The notes under the pieces are model-generated. The model ran no database searches and had not been told where the DNA came from. It saw only the letters and a program-made list of their open reading frames with translations. A stretch of 64,000 nt of DNA from Primorskyibacter flagellatus (GTDB lineage Bacteria > Pseudomonadota > Alphaproteobacteria > Rhodobacterales > Rhodobacteraceae), in NCBI RefSeq assembly GCF_900176485.1, contig NZ_FWYD01000012.1:32859-96858 (forward strand). The letters run 5' to 3'. Position numbers and translations under genes: made by a program. Shown piece by piece: positions 1 to 8,636 of this stretch. Every line of letters starts with the position of its first letter. Position 1 is the first letter of the stretch.

Positions 1-219
1 GAGCAACCAGTGCAGACCGGTGATGCGGAGGCCCTCGGCCTCGATCACGGCGCGAAGATCGGCAATCGCCTGCGCACTTAGGTCATGCGGCGCGTCGCCC
101 AGCGTGGCGGGTGCCAGTTCCAGCCCGCAATACCCCAGCGCGGCAGCAACACGCGCCTGTTCGGCCAGACTGCGGCCCTCATTGGCGAGCAGCTCGTTGC
201 ACAGGGTATACTCAAGCAT
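1..219 (-). CDS. Sugar phosphate isomerase/epimerase, partial (N-terminal 73 residues)
   Basis: The reading frame begins at 219 (MLEYTLCNELL...) and runs off the left edge of the window, so only the first 73 codons are present. The segment reads like the first strand and helices of an AP-endonuclease-2-type TIM barrel, with 'AAALGYCGLELAPATLGD' matching the usual 'G(F/Y)xGxEL' second strand. It overlaps the tctA stop codon by 8 bases, which suggests translation coupled to the transporter operon. Members of this fold isomerise or epimerise sugars and sugar acids, which fits the tetronate genes nearby, but the substrate cannot be told from this fragment. Confidence 0.75.
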   Translation of the reverse strand, partial: MLEYTLCNELLANEGRSLAEQARVAAALGYCGLELAPATLGDAPHDLSAQAIADLRAVIEAEGLRITGLHWLL

Positions 220-1735
220 TCAGGCGCGCTCCGATCCAGCGGAACGGTGCCAGCGTCACGCGCCGCACCGCGGGCATGTTCATCGCGATGGACAGAACGA
301 TTACCGCCACGAAAGCCGCCGACACCGGCCGCGTGAAGAACGGTGCCAGATCGCCATCGCTCAGCGTCAACCCGCGCCGCAGGCTCTTGTCCAGCAGGTC
401 GCCCAGGATGATGCCCAGCACCAGCGGTGCCATCGGATACTTCATCTGCCGCAGGACGAACCCCGCCAGCCCGAAGAACACCATGATCCAGATATCAAAG
501 ATCCGCTGGCTCAAAGCGTAGGTGCCAATGACGCAGAGCACGAAAACCACCGGCATCAGATAGCTGTAGGGCACGCGCAGCACCTGCACGAAGGCCTTGG
601 TCAGCGTGAGGCCGTAGATCGCCATGAACAGCGTCGCGATCAACACCATGGCACTGATGAGCCCCACGAAATGCGGCTGTTCAATCATGATCAGCGGCCC
701 GGGGCGGATGCCGTGGATAAAGAGCGCCGCGATCAGAACGGCGGACGAGGCCGAGCCGGGCACCGCCAGCGTGATCGCAGGGATCAGCGAACCGGGCACC
801 ACGGCGGAATTTCCGGTCTCGGCGGCGATCAACCCCTCATGGCTGCCGTGGCCGAACTTTTCTTTTTCCTTCGAGGTTTTGCGCGCGGCGGCATAGCTGG
901 CCCAAGCGCCGATATCTTCGCCGACGCCTGGAATGATGCCGACGATGGTGCCGATGATGCCAGAGCGCGCGATGGTGAACTTGTAGCGCCACAGATCGGC
1001 AAGGTCAGGGATGGTCCGGTCGCTCTTGTCCTTTTTGGCGACGACTTCGCCGGCCTTGTTCCACATCGCCGTCAAAACCTCTGCAAAGCCGAAGGCACCG
1101 ACCATTGCCGGTATAAGCGCAATGCCTGCGTTCAGATCCCCTACCCCAAGGTTAAACCGCACATGCGCGTGGATGCCCTCGGAACCGATCATCGCCACAG
1201 CCAGCCCCAACAAGCCCGCAATATAGCCCTTGAGCGGCGTGGTGTCGGCGGTCAACTGGCCGGAAATCAGGATACCGAAGACCGCCAGCCAGAAGAACTC
1301 GAAACTGCCGAAGTTCAGCGCGGCCTCGGCCAAGGGCGGTGCGATCAGCACCAGCATCAGAACGCCCGCAATCGTCCCCAGCGCCGATCCGGCAGTGGCC
1401 AATCCCATCGCGTAGCCTGCCCGCCCCTGCTTGGCCAGGGGATAGCCGTCAAGCGACGTCGCCGCGCTGGCCGGCGTGCCGGGAATGTTCAACAGGATTG
1501 CACTACGCGACCCGCCATAGATCGCGCCGACATACATGCAGATCAGAACAAAGATCGCGGATGTGGAATCCAGCGAATAGGTCAGCGTGGTCATCAGCGC
1601 CACGCCCATGGTCGCCGTCAGTCCCGGTAGCGAGCCAACCACGATGCCCAGAAGCGTCGCCCAGGCCGCATGAAACAGCATCATCGGCGTGAGCAGTGTG
1701 CCCAGCCCGGCAACCAGATCGCCCAGCCCGCTCAT
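212..1735 (-). CDS. tctA: Tripartite tricarboxylate transporter large permease TctA
   Basis: This 507-residue, strongly hydrophobic protein has the family's usual length. It carries the conserved TctA segment 'GSRSAILLNIPGTPAS' near residues 55-70 and glycine/proline-rich re-entrant motifs such as 'GIIPGVGEDIGAWASYAAA'. It is the large (about 12-helix) inner-membrane subunit that, with TctB and the periplasmic TctC, drives ion-coupled uptake of carboxylates. Its start overlaps the end of tctB by 4 bases and its end overlaps the downstream isomerase, so the four genes form one tctC-tctB-tctA-isomerase operon. The substrate is inferred to be a carboxylate or sugar acid because of the neighbouring otn genes. 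Confidence 0.95.
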   Translation of the reverse strand: MSGLGDLVAGLGTLLTPMMLFHAAWATLLGIVVGSLPGLTATMGVALMTTLTYSLDSTSAIFVLICMYVGAIYGGSRSAILLNIPGTPASAATSLDGYPLAKQGRAGYAMGLATAGSALGTIAGVLMLVLIAPPLAEAALNFGSFEFFWLAVFGILISGQLTADTTPLKGYIAGLLGLAVAMIGSEGIHAHVRFNLGVGDLNAGIALIPAMVGAFGFAEVLTAMWNKAGEVVAKKDKSDRTIPDLADLWRYKFTIARSGIIGTIVGIIPGVGEDIGAWASYAAARKTSKEKEKFGHGSHEGLIAAETGNSAVVPGSLIPAITLAVPGSASSAVLIAALFIHGIRPGPLIMIEQPHFVGLISAMVLIATLFMAIYGLTLTKAFVQVLRVPYSYLMPVVFVLCVIGTYALSQRIFDIWIMVFFGLAGFVLRQMKYPMAPLVLGIILGDLLDKSLRRGLTLSDGDLAPFFTRPVSAAFVAVIVLSIAMNMPAVRRVTLAPFRWIGARLNA

Positions 1736-2217
1736 GGCAGCCGCACCAGGAAAAGTTCCTGAAACAGAAGCGACGAACCCAGCGCCACCCCGACGCCCAG
1801 CACCAGTGCCCCGGCGACCGCGATCAGTTGCGTCCGTCTTTCACCATCCAGCGGGAAAGAGAAGATCAGCGTGAAGCAGACGGCAAAGACGAAGGTCGCC
1901 CAGAAATACGGCAGCCAGCCGACCAGCCCCAGCGCATAGACCGTGCAGATCACCGTGGTGATCCCCAGCCGCCCCCAGGACCCGCCCGAAAACACCGGCG
2001 CGGCGTTGCGTTCTTCCGGCTTGTAGGACGACCGGTACAGCAGCACCGCGCAGATCGACAGCAGCACGCCAAGGATCATCGGCACCAGGCCCGGGATCGA
2101 CGCCGGGTGAATCTGCCGGATCTCCAGGCGGTCCATGGTGTAGCCGCCGACCAGAAGCGCCAGACCGAGCATGAGAAACAGGATAGCGGTAAGGCGGTCC
2201 GCCAGGGCCATGTGCAT
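1732..2217 (-). CDS. tctB: Tripartite tricarboxylate transporter small permease TctB
   Basis: This 161-residue protein has about four predicted membrane helices ('LTAILFLMLGLALLVGGYTM' at the start, then 'PGLVPMILGVLLSICAVLLY', 'LGITTVICTVYALGLVGWLP' and a C-terminal segment). This matches the size and topology of TctB. It sits between tctC and tctA with a 4-base ATGA-type overlap into tctA. The start at 2217 has an AGGTGA ribosome site; a second ATG two codons later is an alternative. TctB sequences are poorly conserved, so the call rests on topology and gene order. Confidence 0.9.
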   Translation of the reverse strand: MHMALADRLTAILFLMLGLALLVGGYTMDRLEIRQIHPASIPGLVPMILGVLLSICAVLLYRSSYKPEERNAAPVFSGGSWGRLGITTVICTVYALGLVGWLPYFWATFVFAVCFTLIFSFPLDGERRTQLIAVAGALVLGVGVALGSSLLFQELFLVRLP

Positions 2218-2263
2218 GGTATCACCTATCTGTGGATCGAAATTGAAGCGTAACAGCAGGACG

Positions 2264-2293
2264 TTCGGGCGAAGCCAACAGACCTCGCCCGAA
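2264..2293 (-). terminator. Intercistronic stem-loop between tctC and tctB
   Basis: A perfect 9-bp inverted repeat (TTCGGGCGA at 2264-2272, TCGCCCGAA at 2285-2293) with a 12-base loop lies directly after the tctC stop codon. No U-run follows, so it is more likely an mRNA-stabilising or attenuating hairpin that favours the binding-protein gene than a full terminator. Confidence 0.55.
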
Positions 2294-2301
2294 GTCTGCG
2301 T

Positions 2302-3321
2302 TTATTCCGCGGGGCAGTCGATGCCAATTTCCGACGGATCGACAACCGCCTCGCCGCGGGTCACACGGGCACAGGCCTCGGCGATCACCACCGGCATCGC
2401 CTTTTCGAGCGCGGCCTCACCATAGCTGGGCGAAAAGACCGCGCCGCGGTCGGTCGCATAGGCCTTCAGCGCTTCGCTGTTCATGACGTGGTCCTCCCAG
2501 ACCTGGTCAACGGTGTCATAGACCTCTTGCGGGGCACCCGCGGGGATGAATACGCCGAAGTAATCCGCGGCCACATGGAAGTCGGGCATGAAGTCGGTGA
2601 TCGGCGGGACCGGGTCGATGCCCTCGACCTCAAGCGCCGTATCAGAGAGCACCGCCAGCGCGCGCAACCGTCCGGCGCGGATCATCTCGGTCTGTTCCAC
2701 CGCAAGCTGGGTGGTGACCTGCACCTCACCCGAGGCCGCGGCGATCACTGCGGGGTTGCCGCCGTCATAGGTGATCATCCGCGCACCGGACAATTCGCTC
2801 TCGGCACCTTCCTTGATGGCCGCAAGCGCCATGCCACCCGAGGAGTTCACGCCGGCTGTACCGACCGTAACCGAGCCGCTTTTCATGGCTTCCAGCAGTT
2901 CCGGGAAGGTCTGATAAGGCGCATCCGCGTTGACGCTGACCACCGGCACGTTCGCAACGTGCAGGTAGATGCGATAATCCTCGATCGACGTGTCCTCGAT
3001 CAGCCCGGTCACCGAATAGGTGGCATTGTTGGCGATAGCGTTCGCGGTCCAGGTATAGCCGTCGCGCGGCGCGTCCAGCGCGGCCTTGGTACCAGTGGAG
3101 CCGGACGCACCCGTCTGGTTGACCACCACGACCTCGGTGCCCAGAGCCTCTTCGAGGATGGGGGCGACGACGCGGGTGACCTGGTCGGTCGACCCACCTG
3201 CCGACCACGGCACGATGATGTTGATCGGACGATCCGGGTTCCAGCTGTAATCCTGCGCTGCAAGCGGGCCGGCAAACGCCGTGGCCGCAGCGACAATGGC
3301 GATCCTTGAAAGGGCTGACAT
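2302..3321 (-). CDS. tctC: TctC/Bug-family periplasmic substrate-binding protein
   Basis: The 339-residue protein opens with a Sec signal (MSALSRIAIVAAATAF..., probable cleavage after 'PLAA' near residue 22). The Bug-family opening strand 'INIIVPWSAGGSTDQVTR' follows near residue 33, and the typical 'VVVNQTGASGSTGTKA' loop comes later. Such proteins bind a carboxylate ligand in the periplasm and deliver it to TctAB. The start at 3321 has a strong GGAGGAG ribosome site. It is the first gene of the tctCBA operon; 284 bases of non-coding DNA with a GAAAC/GTTTC dyad lie upstream. The ligand is unknown. Confidence 0.93.
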   Translation of the reverse strand: MSALSRIAIVAAATAFAGPLAAQDYSWNPDRPINIIVPWSAGGSTDQVTRVVAPILEEALGTEVVVVNQTGASGSTGTKAALDAPRDGYTWTANAIANNATYSVTGLIEDTSIEDYRIYLHVANVPVVSVNADAPYQTFPELLEAMKSGSVTVGTAGVNSSGGMALAAIKEGAESELSGARMITYDGGNPAVIAAASGEVQVTTQLAVEQTEMIRAGRLRALAVLSDTALEVEGIDPVPPITDFMPDFHVAADYFGVFIPAGAPQEVYDTVDQVWEDHVMNSEALKAYATDRGAVFSPSYGEAALEKAMPVVIAEACARVTRGEAVVDPSEIGIDCPAE

Positions 3322-3389
3322 GGTATCTCCTCCGTTATCTACTGAACGGTAGGTTAGGGAGCAGACCTCCGCCTGTCAAACGTTTTGGT

Positions 3390-3401
3390 GAAACCTGTTT
3401 C
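3390..3401. promoter_or_regulatory. Candidate operator (GAAAC-CT-GTTTC dyad) upstream of tctC
   Basis: A perfect 12-base palindrome, GAAACCTGTTTC, lies about 70 bases upstream of the tctC start in the 284-base gap 3322-3605. It shares the TGAAA/TTTC half-sites of the two palindromes near the LacI-family gene (12204 and 13230), but the spacing is 4 rather than 3. Binding by that regulator is an inference. I saw no gene in the rest of the gap. Confidence 0.35.
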
Positions 3402-3605
3402 TCAATTTTGTGTCAGATCGGTAGTCGCGCGGCATGGCGGATCGCGACCGGAGGAACGCACTCGCACCCCCTCGGCGGCGCCGTCGATAAATCCTCGATT
3501 TACAAGAGATTCTGTCGCCGACCAGACTGCGGAAATGGGCCGTCAGCGATCCGATACCAGGGCTGGATAGGTGTCGATCTCCGAGACCCGTGCAATGTCC
3601 GCGGG

Positions 3606-4379
3606 CTACACGCTGTCGCGCGCCCAAATATTCATCCAAGCCAGCGTGTCATCGGTGTTGCCGCCGGGTTTGTATTCCGCACCAAGCGGCGCATCATAGC
3701 CAAGCCGGCCTGCGACTTCAAATACATGGTCGTAGTTGATCTCGCCATGATCGGGTGCACCGCGATCCGGGACGGAGGCGAACTGGATATGCCCGATATA
3801 CGGCAGGAGCACCTCGATCCGGTGGCTCAGGTCGCCTTCCATAAGCTGCACATGATAGCAATCGAACATCAGTTTAAGGTTCGGGGCACCGACGGCTTCG
3901 ATGATCGCCAGCGCCTGATCGGTCGTCGTCAGGAAATAGCCCGGCGCGTCATACCTGTTCAGCGGTTCGATCAGGATGGTGATGCCGTGGGGGGCCGCCT
4001 GGGCGCAGGCGTAAGTCACGTTGTCGAGGAAGGTCTGATGAGCATCGTCCCTGTCGGCGAACCCTGCCATGACGTGAATATTGGGCGTACCGATGGCCGT
4101 GGCATAGGCGATTGCTTCGTCGATGGCGGCCCGCGCTTCGGCCTTGCGCCCGGGGATGGCGGACAGGCCATTGTCACCAGCGCCAACATCGCCGCGCCTT
4201 GTGTTCAGGCCCAGCATCGTCAGCCCGGTTTCATCAAGCGCCGCTTTCACCGCTTCGGCAGGCTCATCGTAGGGCCAATGGCATTCCACGGCGTCAAAAC
4301 CGGCCACCTTGGCGGCGCGAATTGCCTCCGGCAAGGGGCGGTCATTCCACAGAAACCCCAGATTGGCAGAAAATTTCAT
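3606..4379 (-). CDS. otnI: 2-oxo-tetronate isomerase (hydroxypyruvate isomerase family)
   Basis: This 257-residue TIM-barrel protein belongs to the Hyi/OtnI family. The two metal-binding glutamates appear at about E138 ('ILIEPLNRYDAPGYFL') and E235 ('GAEYKPGGNTDDTLAW'), with D173 and H176 in 'FDCYHVQLMEGD'. OtnI interconverts 2-oxo- and 3-oxo-tetronate so that the 3-oxo form can be phosphorylated. The start at 4379 (MKFSANLGFLWND) is preferred over an in-frame ATG three codons upstream because it forms an ATGA overlap with otnC and gives the family's normal N-terminus. It is the last gene of an otnK-otnC-otnI operon. Confidence 0.9.
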   Translation of the reverse strand: MKFSANLGFLWNDRPLPEAIRAAKVAGFDAVECHWPYDEPAEAVKAALDETGLTMLGLNTRRGDVGAGDNGLSAIPGRKAEARAAIDEAIAYATAIGTPNIHVMAGFADRDDAHQTFLDNVTYACAQAAPHGITILIEPLNRYDAPGYFLTTTDQALAIIEAVGAPNLKLMFDCYHVQLMEGDLSHRIEVLLPYIGHIQFASVPDRGAPDHGEINYDHVFEVAGRLGYDAPLGAEYKPGGNTDDTLAWMNIWARDSV

Positions 4380-5026
4380 ACATCCCACTCCACATCGAAT
4401 TTCGTGATCAGCGCCTGAACCTGACCCTCAGTCAGGGCGCGCGGGTTCAGGCCGCGCGTCAGCATCGCCAGGCGCGCGGTGTCTTCCAGTTCCTCGATGG
4501 CGTTGCAGGCCGCCTCGATGTCCTTGCCGGCAACCACCGGACCGTGATTGGCCAGCATCACCGCTGTACGTTTGCCGGCCAGACCGCGCACGGCTTCTCC
4601 CATCGCCGGATCGCCGGGCAGGAAAAAGGGCAGGAGCTTGACACGGCCCAGCTTCATGATGCCGTAGGGCGTGAGCGGCGGTAGGAAATTGTCTTCGTCC
4701 GCGTCCGGCATCAACGACAGCGCGACCGCGTGACAGGAATGCAGATGCACCACTGCGCCCGCGGAACTCCGCGTGTCGTAGAAGGCGGTGTGCAGGGGCA
4801 TTTCCTTGGTCGGCATATCTCCGTCCACTTGCCGGCCGCGCGCATCGAAACGGCTCAGCCGGCCGGGATCGAGCCGGCCAAAACTGGTGCCAGTGGGCGA
4901 AACGAGAAGACCGCCATCCTCTGTCCGGGCCGAAATATTGCCGGTGCTGCCGCCGGTCAGGCCGCGGTCGAACATGGACTTGGCCAAAAGGCAGATCTGT
5001 TCGCGTAAACGGGCTTCCTCGCTCAT
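4376..5026 (-). CDS. otnC: 3-oxo-tetronate 4-phosphate decarboxylase (class II aldolase family)
   Basis: The 216-residue protein has class II aldolase/adducin motifs: the phosphate loop 'GGSTGNISAR' (residues 25-34), the zinc-ligand pair H94/H96 in 'VVHLHSCHAVALS', and 'LANHGPVVAGKD' further on. In the tetronate pathway OtnC decarboxylates 3-oxo-tetronate 4-phosphate to dihydroxyacetone phosphate. It overlaps otnK and otnI by 4 bases each (ATGA), the tight coupling typical of this operon. A general L-fuculose-phosphate-type aldolase would share the fold, but the neighbours make OtnC the best call. Confidence 0.9.
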   Translation of the reverse strand: MSEEARLREQICLLAKSMFDRGLTGGSTGNISARTEDGGLLVSPTGTSFGRLDPGRLSRFDARGRQVDGDMPTKEMPLHTAFYDTRSSAGAVVHLHSCHAVALSLMPDADEDNFLPPLTPYGIMKLGRVKLLPFFLPGDPAMGEAVRGLAGKRTAVMLANHGPVVAGKDIEAACNAIEELEDTARLAMLTRGLNPRALTEGQVQALITKFDVEWDV

Positions 5027-6291
5027 GACACCAGTCTGTCCTGTGCGTCTGTAAAGAAGGTCTCGGTCCCGAAGTTACCGGATTTCAAGGTAAGCGCAAT
5101 CTGGCGCCCGCCGGACTCGCAATAGGTCCAGGGCACGCCCGGAGCAATCTCGGGACCAATGTCGAGCTGGCTGACGCCGAGCGCCTTGGTGACCGCGCCG
5201 GAGGTCTCTCCGCCCGCGACGATCACCCGCCGCGCGCCCGCATCCCGCGCCGCCACCGCGCAGGCTGATAGAGTTGCCTCGACGATTTCTCCGGCCCCGG
5301 CGACGCCCAGCCTTTCCTGCGCAGTGCGCACGCTTTCTGGATTGGCGGTGGCATAGATCAGGGGGGCTGCGCCGAGGTCCTGCACCGCCAGCCACTCGAG
5401 AACCGCGCGCGGCCCGTTTTCGGCCAGCGTCAGTGGATCGAGCTGAAAGGAAGGAACGCCGCGACCTAAGTAATCGGAAACTTGCCGGTTGGTCATGGCA
5501 GAGCAACTGCCCGAAAGCACGATTGTCTTGGCATCAAACTGCGGCCTTTGGGTTTTGGGAGCATCGGCGGCAAGCGTACCGTCGGCAAGATAAAGCGCAG
5601 GCAGGGGCATCGCGACGGCGCTGCCTCCCGTCAAGAGCGGCATGTCGCGGCAGGCCTCGGCGATCACCGCCAGATCTTCATTTGCCACGGCATCGACCAC
5701 GATATGAGCCACGCCTTGCGTCTTCAGGGCATCCATTTCCTCCCGCAACGCCTGCGCGCCCCTAGCGACCGTCAGCCGGTTGGCCAGCCCAACAGTTTTG
5801 GTGACCTGTGGCTCCAGAAGCCGCATCAGATTACTGTCGCGCATCGGAGTCAGCGGGTGATCCTTCATGGAACTTTCCGCGAGAGGCTGTTCGCCGACGA
5901 AGAGATTGCCCATAAAAATGCTGCGGCCGTTTTCGGGAAACGCCGGACAATAGATCGTCTGATCGGTGCCCAGATCGGCCATCAATGCCTCGGCCACTGG
6001 ACCAATATTGCCTCGTGGGGTGGAATCGAAAGTCGAACAATACTTCCAGAAGAACCGCTGCGCCCCGGCGCGGCGTAGCCAGTCCAGCGCAGCCCGTGTT
6101 TCTGCCACCGCTTCCTCCACCGGCGCAGTTCGGCATTTCAGCGCGATGATTTCAAACGGTGCGGAACCTTTCGGTGCCGTGTCTGGAATGCCGATGCGCA
6201 GCGATACCGCCAGCCCAGAGCGTGCAAGCAATCCGGCCAGATCCGTGGCTCCGGTAAAATCGTCGGCAATGCAGCCAAATACGGTCGTCAT
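5023..6291 (-). CDS. otnK: 3-oxo-tetronate kinase (DUF1537/OtnK family)
   Basis: This 422-residue protein begins at 6291 with 'TTVFGCIADDFTGATDLAGL', the hallmark N-terminal motif of four-carbon acid sugar kinases. A C-terminal nucleotide-binding half carries 'RRVIVAGGETSGAVTKALG'. It phosphorylates 3-oxo-tetronate at C4 with ATP. An upstream in-frame ATG at 6336 would add 15 residues unrelated to the family and is rejected. It overlaps otnC by 4 bases. Just upstream is a broken RraA-like gene, so the operon has probably lost material here. Confidence 0.92.
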   Translation of the reverse strand: MTTVFGCIADDFTGATDLAGLLARSGLAVSLRIGIPDTAPKGSAPFEIIALKCRTAPVEEAVAETRAALDWLRRAGAQRFFWKYCSTFDSTPRGNIGPVAEALMADLGTDQTIYCPAFPENGRSIFMGNLFVGEQPLAESSMKDHPLTPMRDSNLMRLLEPQVTKTVGLANRLTVARGAQALREEMDALKTQGVAHIVVDAVANEDLAVIAEACRDMPLLTGGSAVAMPLPALYLADGTLAADAPKTQRPQFDAKTIVLSGSCSAMTNRQVSDYLGRGVPSFQLDPLTLAENGPRAVLEWLAVQDLGAAPLIYATANPESVRTAQERLGVAGAGEIVEATLSACAVAARDAGARRVIVAGGETSGAVTKALGVSQLDIGPEIAPGVPWTYCESGGRQIALTLKSGNFGTETFFTDAQDRLVS

Positions 6292-6355
6292 TCGTTCAAT
6301 CCCCAAAAGATGTCGCCCGTCGGTTGCAACGGGCATTGACTGCGCGATGCGCGGG

Positions 6356-6694
6356 TCAGGTCAGCGCATCCTCGAAGGCGGTCGAAAGCCGCGCAAATTC
6401 CGCGAAGTCGGCGGAGCCTGCCTGAACTGGCTCGGGCATAGTGCTTTCGCTGCCAATGAGCGTTTTCAAACCGTCATGGAGCGGCGGCAAAACCGTCTGC
6501 GGAATAACCGTGGCACCATGCCTGTCAGCGTGGACAAAAACTCCCTGCGCCACCGGCATACCGAAAACTTCGACTGGCTGATCTATCTCTCGCACATGGA
6601 CGAAACCGTGACTAGGGTCGATCCCGCCAGCCAGTATGGGAAATCTGTCAGGCAAATCGGTCATGTCGCGGACAATGCCATTGGTCTGCGCCTC
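6356..6694 (-). pseudogene. RraA-family gene remnant (C-terminal half)
   Basis: The frame 'TNGIVRDMTDLPDRFPILAG...HGFVHVREIDQPVEVFGMPVAQGVFVHADRHGA' aligns along its length with the C-terminal half of the intact RraA-like gene at 7828-8538 (TNGVLRDLD...[21 protein letters not shown]). The N-terminal half is absent. Bases 6695-6862 carry no continuous RraA frame, only a short out-of-frame stretch. The ORF can be opened to 6724 with an ATG, but those residues do not match the family. This is best read as a decayed duplicate between the dehydrogenase and otnK. Confidence 0.7.
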
Positions 6695-6862
6695 CGGCGC
6701 GCGGATCACCGGGGACAGCGTCATGGAAAGCTACAGTGCCAAGCGTCACCCCGCCCACCATGCCTTTACCCAGCAAAGAGAACCATGTCTTGCTGGTGCG
6801 CCCCTGCCCGGCCCGGCAGAGACGCTCGAAATGAACCCCGCGCGACATGTCTTCGCGTCCAC

Positions 6863-7831
6863 CTAGACCACGCGGCTGGGCAACGCCGTGCCCATAAAGA
6901 ACGCGTCGAGATTGTCGGCGGCGAGGTGCCCCATGGCTTCACGCACCTCGCGGGTCGCCGATCCGAGATGCGGCAGCAGTGTCACGTTCTCCAACGCCCG
7001 CAGCGCCTCTGGCACCTCCGGCTCATTGGCAAAGACGTCGAGCCCGGCCCCGGCAATCCGCCCCTCGGCCAGCGCCGCGACCAGCGCCGCCTGGTCGAGA
7101 CTGTCGCCCCGCGCGGTGTTGATCAGGTAGGCCTCGGGCTTCATTAGCCCGATGTGATCCGCCGTCACCAAGGGTGCCGCACCGCCGCCGGGCACATGGA
7201 TCGACACCACATCCGCCGCCGCCATCACCGCGCCGATGCTCTCGAGCCTCTGCGCTGTGAAGGGCAGATCGCCGATCTCCGAGCGGTTGTAATAGACGAT
7301 CTCCATCCCGAACCCTGCTGCCGCCCGCGCGGCGGTGGCGCGGCCGATCCGGCCCATGCCGATGATCCCGAGCACCTTGCCCTGGATGCTGCGACCGAGG
7401 CCCCCGACAATGGAAAACCCGTCCCAACGCCCCTCACGCAGTCGCTTTTCCGCCGCATAGGTCCGCCGGGTGGCCGCCAGAATGAGCAGCAGCGCGAGAT
7501 CGGCGGTGGCATCGGTGAGCACATTCGGCGTGTTCGACACCACAACACCCGCCTGCGTCGCCGCGTCCACATCGATGTTGGAATACCCGACACCCACATT
7601 GGCAACGATCTGCACCCTCCGCCCTTCGGCCTGAAGCATCTCGGCCGTGATCCTGTCACTGACCGTCGGCATCACGGCGTCATGTTTGCAGAACGCCGCC
7701 GCCAGCGCCTCGGGCGAGAGCGGCCGATCATCCGGGTTGAAGGTGGCGTCATAGGCCTTGTCCAGCCGCGCCTCGACCGGTGCCGGTAAACGTCGCGTCA
7801 CCAGAAGGCTCGGCCGCGCACCGCCGCTCAT
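6863..7831 (-). CDS. D-isomer-specific 2-hydroxyacid dehydrogenase
   Basis: The 322-residue protein has the full D-2-hydroxyacid dehydrogenase layout: a Rossmann motif GMGRIG at residues 158-163 and the catalytic residues R241 ('[10 protein letters not shown]'), E270 ('[11 protein letters not shown]') and H288 ('[12 protein letters not shown]'). An arginine after the second Rossmann strand ('VYYNRSE') suggests NADP(H), as in glyoxylate/hydroxypyruvate reductases. It overlaps the RraA-like gene by 4 bases. In this cluster it may oxidise a 2-hydroxy sugar acid to the 2-oxo form that OtnI accepts, taking the place of the usual erythronate dehydrogenase. That role is inferred. Confidence 0.9.
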   Translation of the reverse strand: MSGGARPSLLVTRRLPAPVEARLDKAYDATFNPDDRPLSPEALAAAFCKHDAVMPTVSDRITAEMLQAEGRRVQIVANVGVGYSNIDVDAATQAGVVVSNTPNVLTDATADLALLLILAATRRTYAAEKRLREGRWDGFSIVGGLGRSIQGKVLGIIGMGRIGRATAARAAAGFGMEIVYYNRSEIGDLPFTAQRLESIGAVMAAADVVSIHVPGGGAAPLVTADHIGLMKPEAYLINTARGDSLDQAALVAALAEGRIAGAGLDVFANEPEVPEALRALENVTLLPHLGSATREVREAMGHLAADNLDAFFMGTALPSRVV

Positions 7832-8538
7832 GTCCGGGCCGCCTCGAACTGCGCCCAGACCTCCTCCAGCCGGTCAATGTCGAAACCGGGCTCCCGCGCC
7901 GGGCCGAGCACGATGCTCTCGCTGGCGATCACCGTCTCGATCGCCTGCTTGAGATCCGGGATCACCTCTTCCGGGATCACCACCGCGCCGTGCCGGTCGG
8001 CGTGTATCAGCTCACCCTGGGCCACCCGCATCCCCATTATGCTGACCTCTTTGCCGATATCGACCACATGCACATAGCCATGGCTTGGCCCGATCGATCC
8101 GGCCAGCACAGGAAATCCGTCATCGATCACGTCGAGATCGCGCAGCACGCCGTTGGTGACCGCGCCGGCCAGCCCCAACCCCTTGTGTACCGCCACATGC
8201 ACCTCGCCCCACCAACCGGCGATGCAATTGGGGTAATCGACATCCTCGACGACCGCAGCCGTCGGACCCTCGCCCCCTGCCATGGCGCGGAAATAGTCCA
8301 TCCGTCGCGCGCGGATCACCTCGGGCGCCTCGGTGGGCGGTGCCAGCCCGGAGATCCGCGCGGTGCGGGCGAAACCCACGGTCGCCGGATCGCCGGGTTT
8401 GGAATGCTGCATGGTGCCGCGCGTAAAGCGGTTGAAGCCACGTTTGCCCTGCGCCACTTCGATGGCATTGCAAACCGTGGGCGTGTCGAGCTTGCGCAAA
8501 AGTGCCAGCAAGTCGTCGGGAAGTGCAGTGTCAGTCAT
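7828..8538 (-). CDS. RraA-family protein (demethylmenaquinone methyltransferase/aldolase-like)
   Basis: This 236-residue RraA-fold protein starts at 8538 ([19 protein letters not shown]) behind a GGAGGAGAA ribosome site. It shows the family's substrate segment '[20 protein letters not shown]', with the conserved Arg-Asp pair, and '[17 protein letters not shown]'. Metal-dependent members of this fold act as 4-hydroxy-4-methyl-2-oxoglutarate aldolases or oxaloacetate decarboxylases, so an aldolase or decarboxylase on an oxo-acid intermediate is plausible. The open frame continues upstream to 9060, but that part comes from other genes (a HisD fragment and an SDR tail) and is not part of this protein. 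Confidence 0.88.
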   Translation of the reverse strand: MTDTALPDDLLALLRKLDTPTVCNAIEVAQGKRGFNRFTRGTMQHSKPGDPATVGFARTARISGLAPPTEAPEVIRARRMDYFRAMAGGEGPTAAVVEDVDYPNCIAGWWGEVHVAVHKGLGLAGAVTNGVLRDLDVIDDGFPVLAGSIGPSHGYVHVVDIGKEVSIMGMRVAQGELIHADRHGAVVIPEEVIPDLKQAIETVIASESIVLGPAREPGFDIDRLEEVWAQFEAART

Positions 8539-8576
8539 GCGTTCTCCTCCAATTGAATGTCTGTCTCGCGGCCGGC

Positions 8577-8636
8577 TCAATCCGCCGTCCAGCCGCCCTC
8601 GATCAGCAGCGAAGTGCCGGTGATCAGCGCCGCCGA
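8577..8636 (-). pseudogene. C-terminal tail of a lost SDR-family dehydrogenase gene
   Basis: In the frame offset from the long ORF, the sequence reads '[19 protein letters not shown]' followed by TGA at 8577-8579. This is the classical last strand of short-chain dehydrogenases. Only about 20 codons survive, squeezed between the HisD fragment and the RraA-like gene. It records a deletion that removed the rest of the SDR gene. Confidence 0.7.

Noticed and set aside
20..1630. A 536-codon plus-strand ORF opposite tctA
   Set aside because: It is antisense to a well-conserved TctA gene, rich in Arg, His and Gln, without family motifs; it is a GC-rich shadow frame.
3306..4418. Long plus-strand ORF opposite otnI
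   Set aside because: Antisense to otnI; no recognisable motif.
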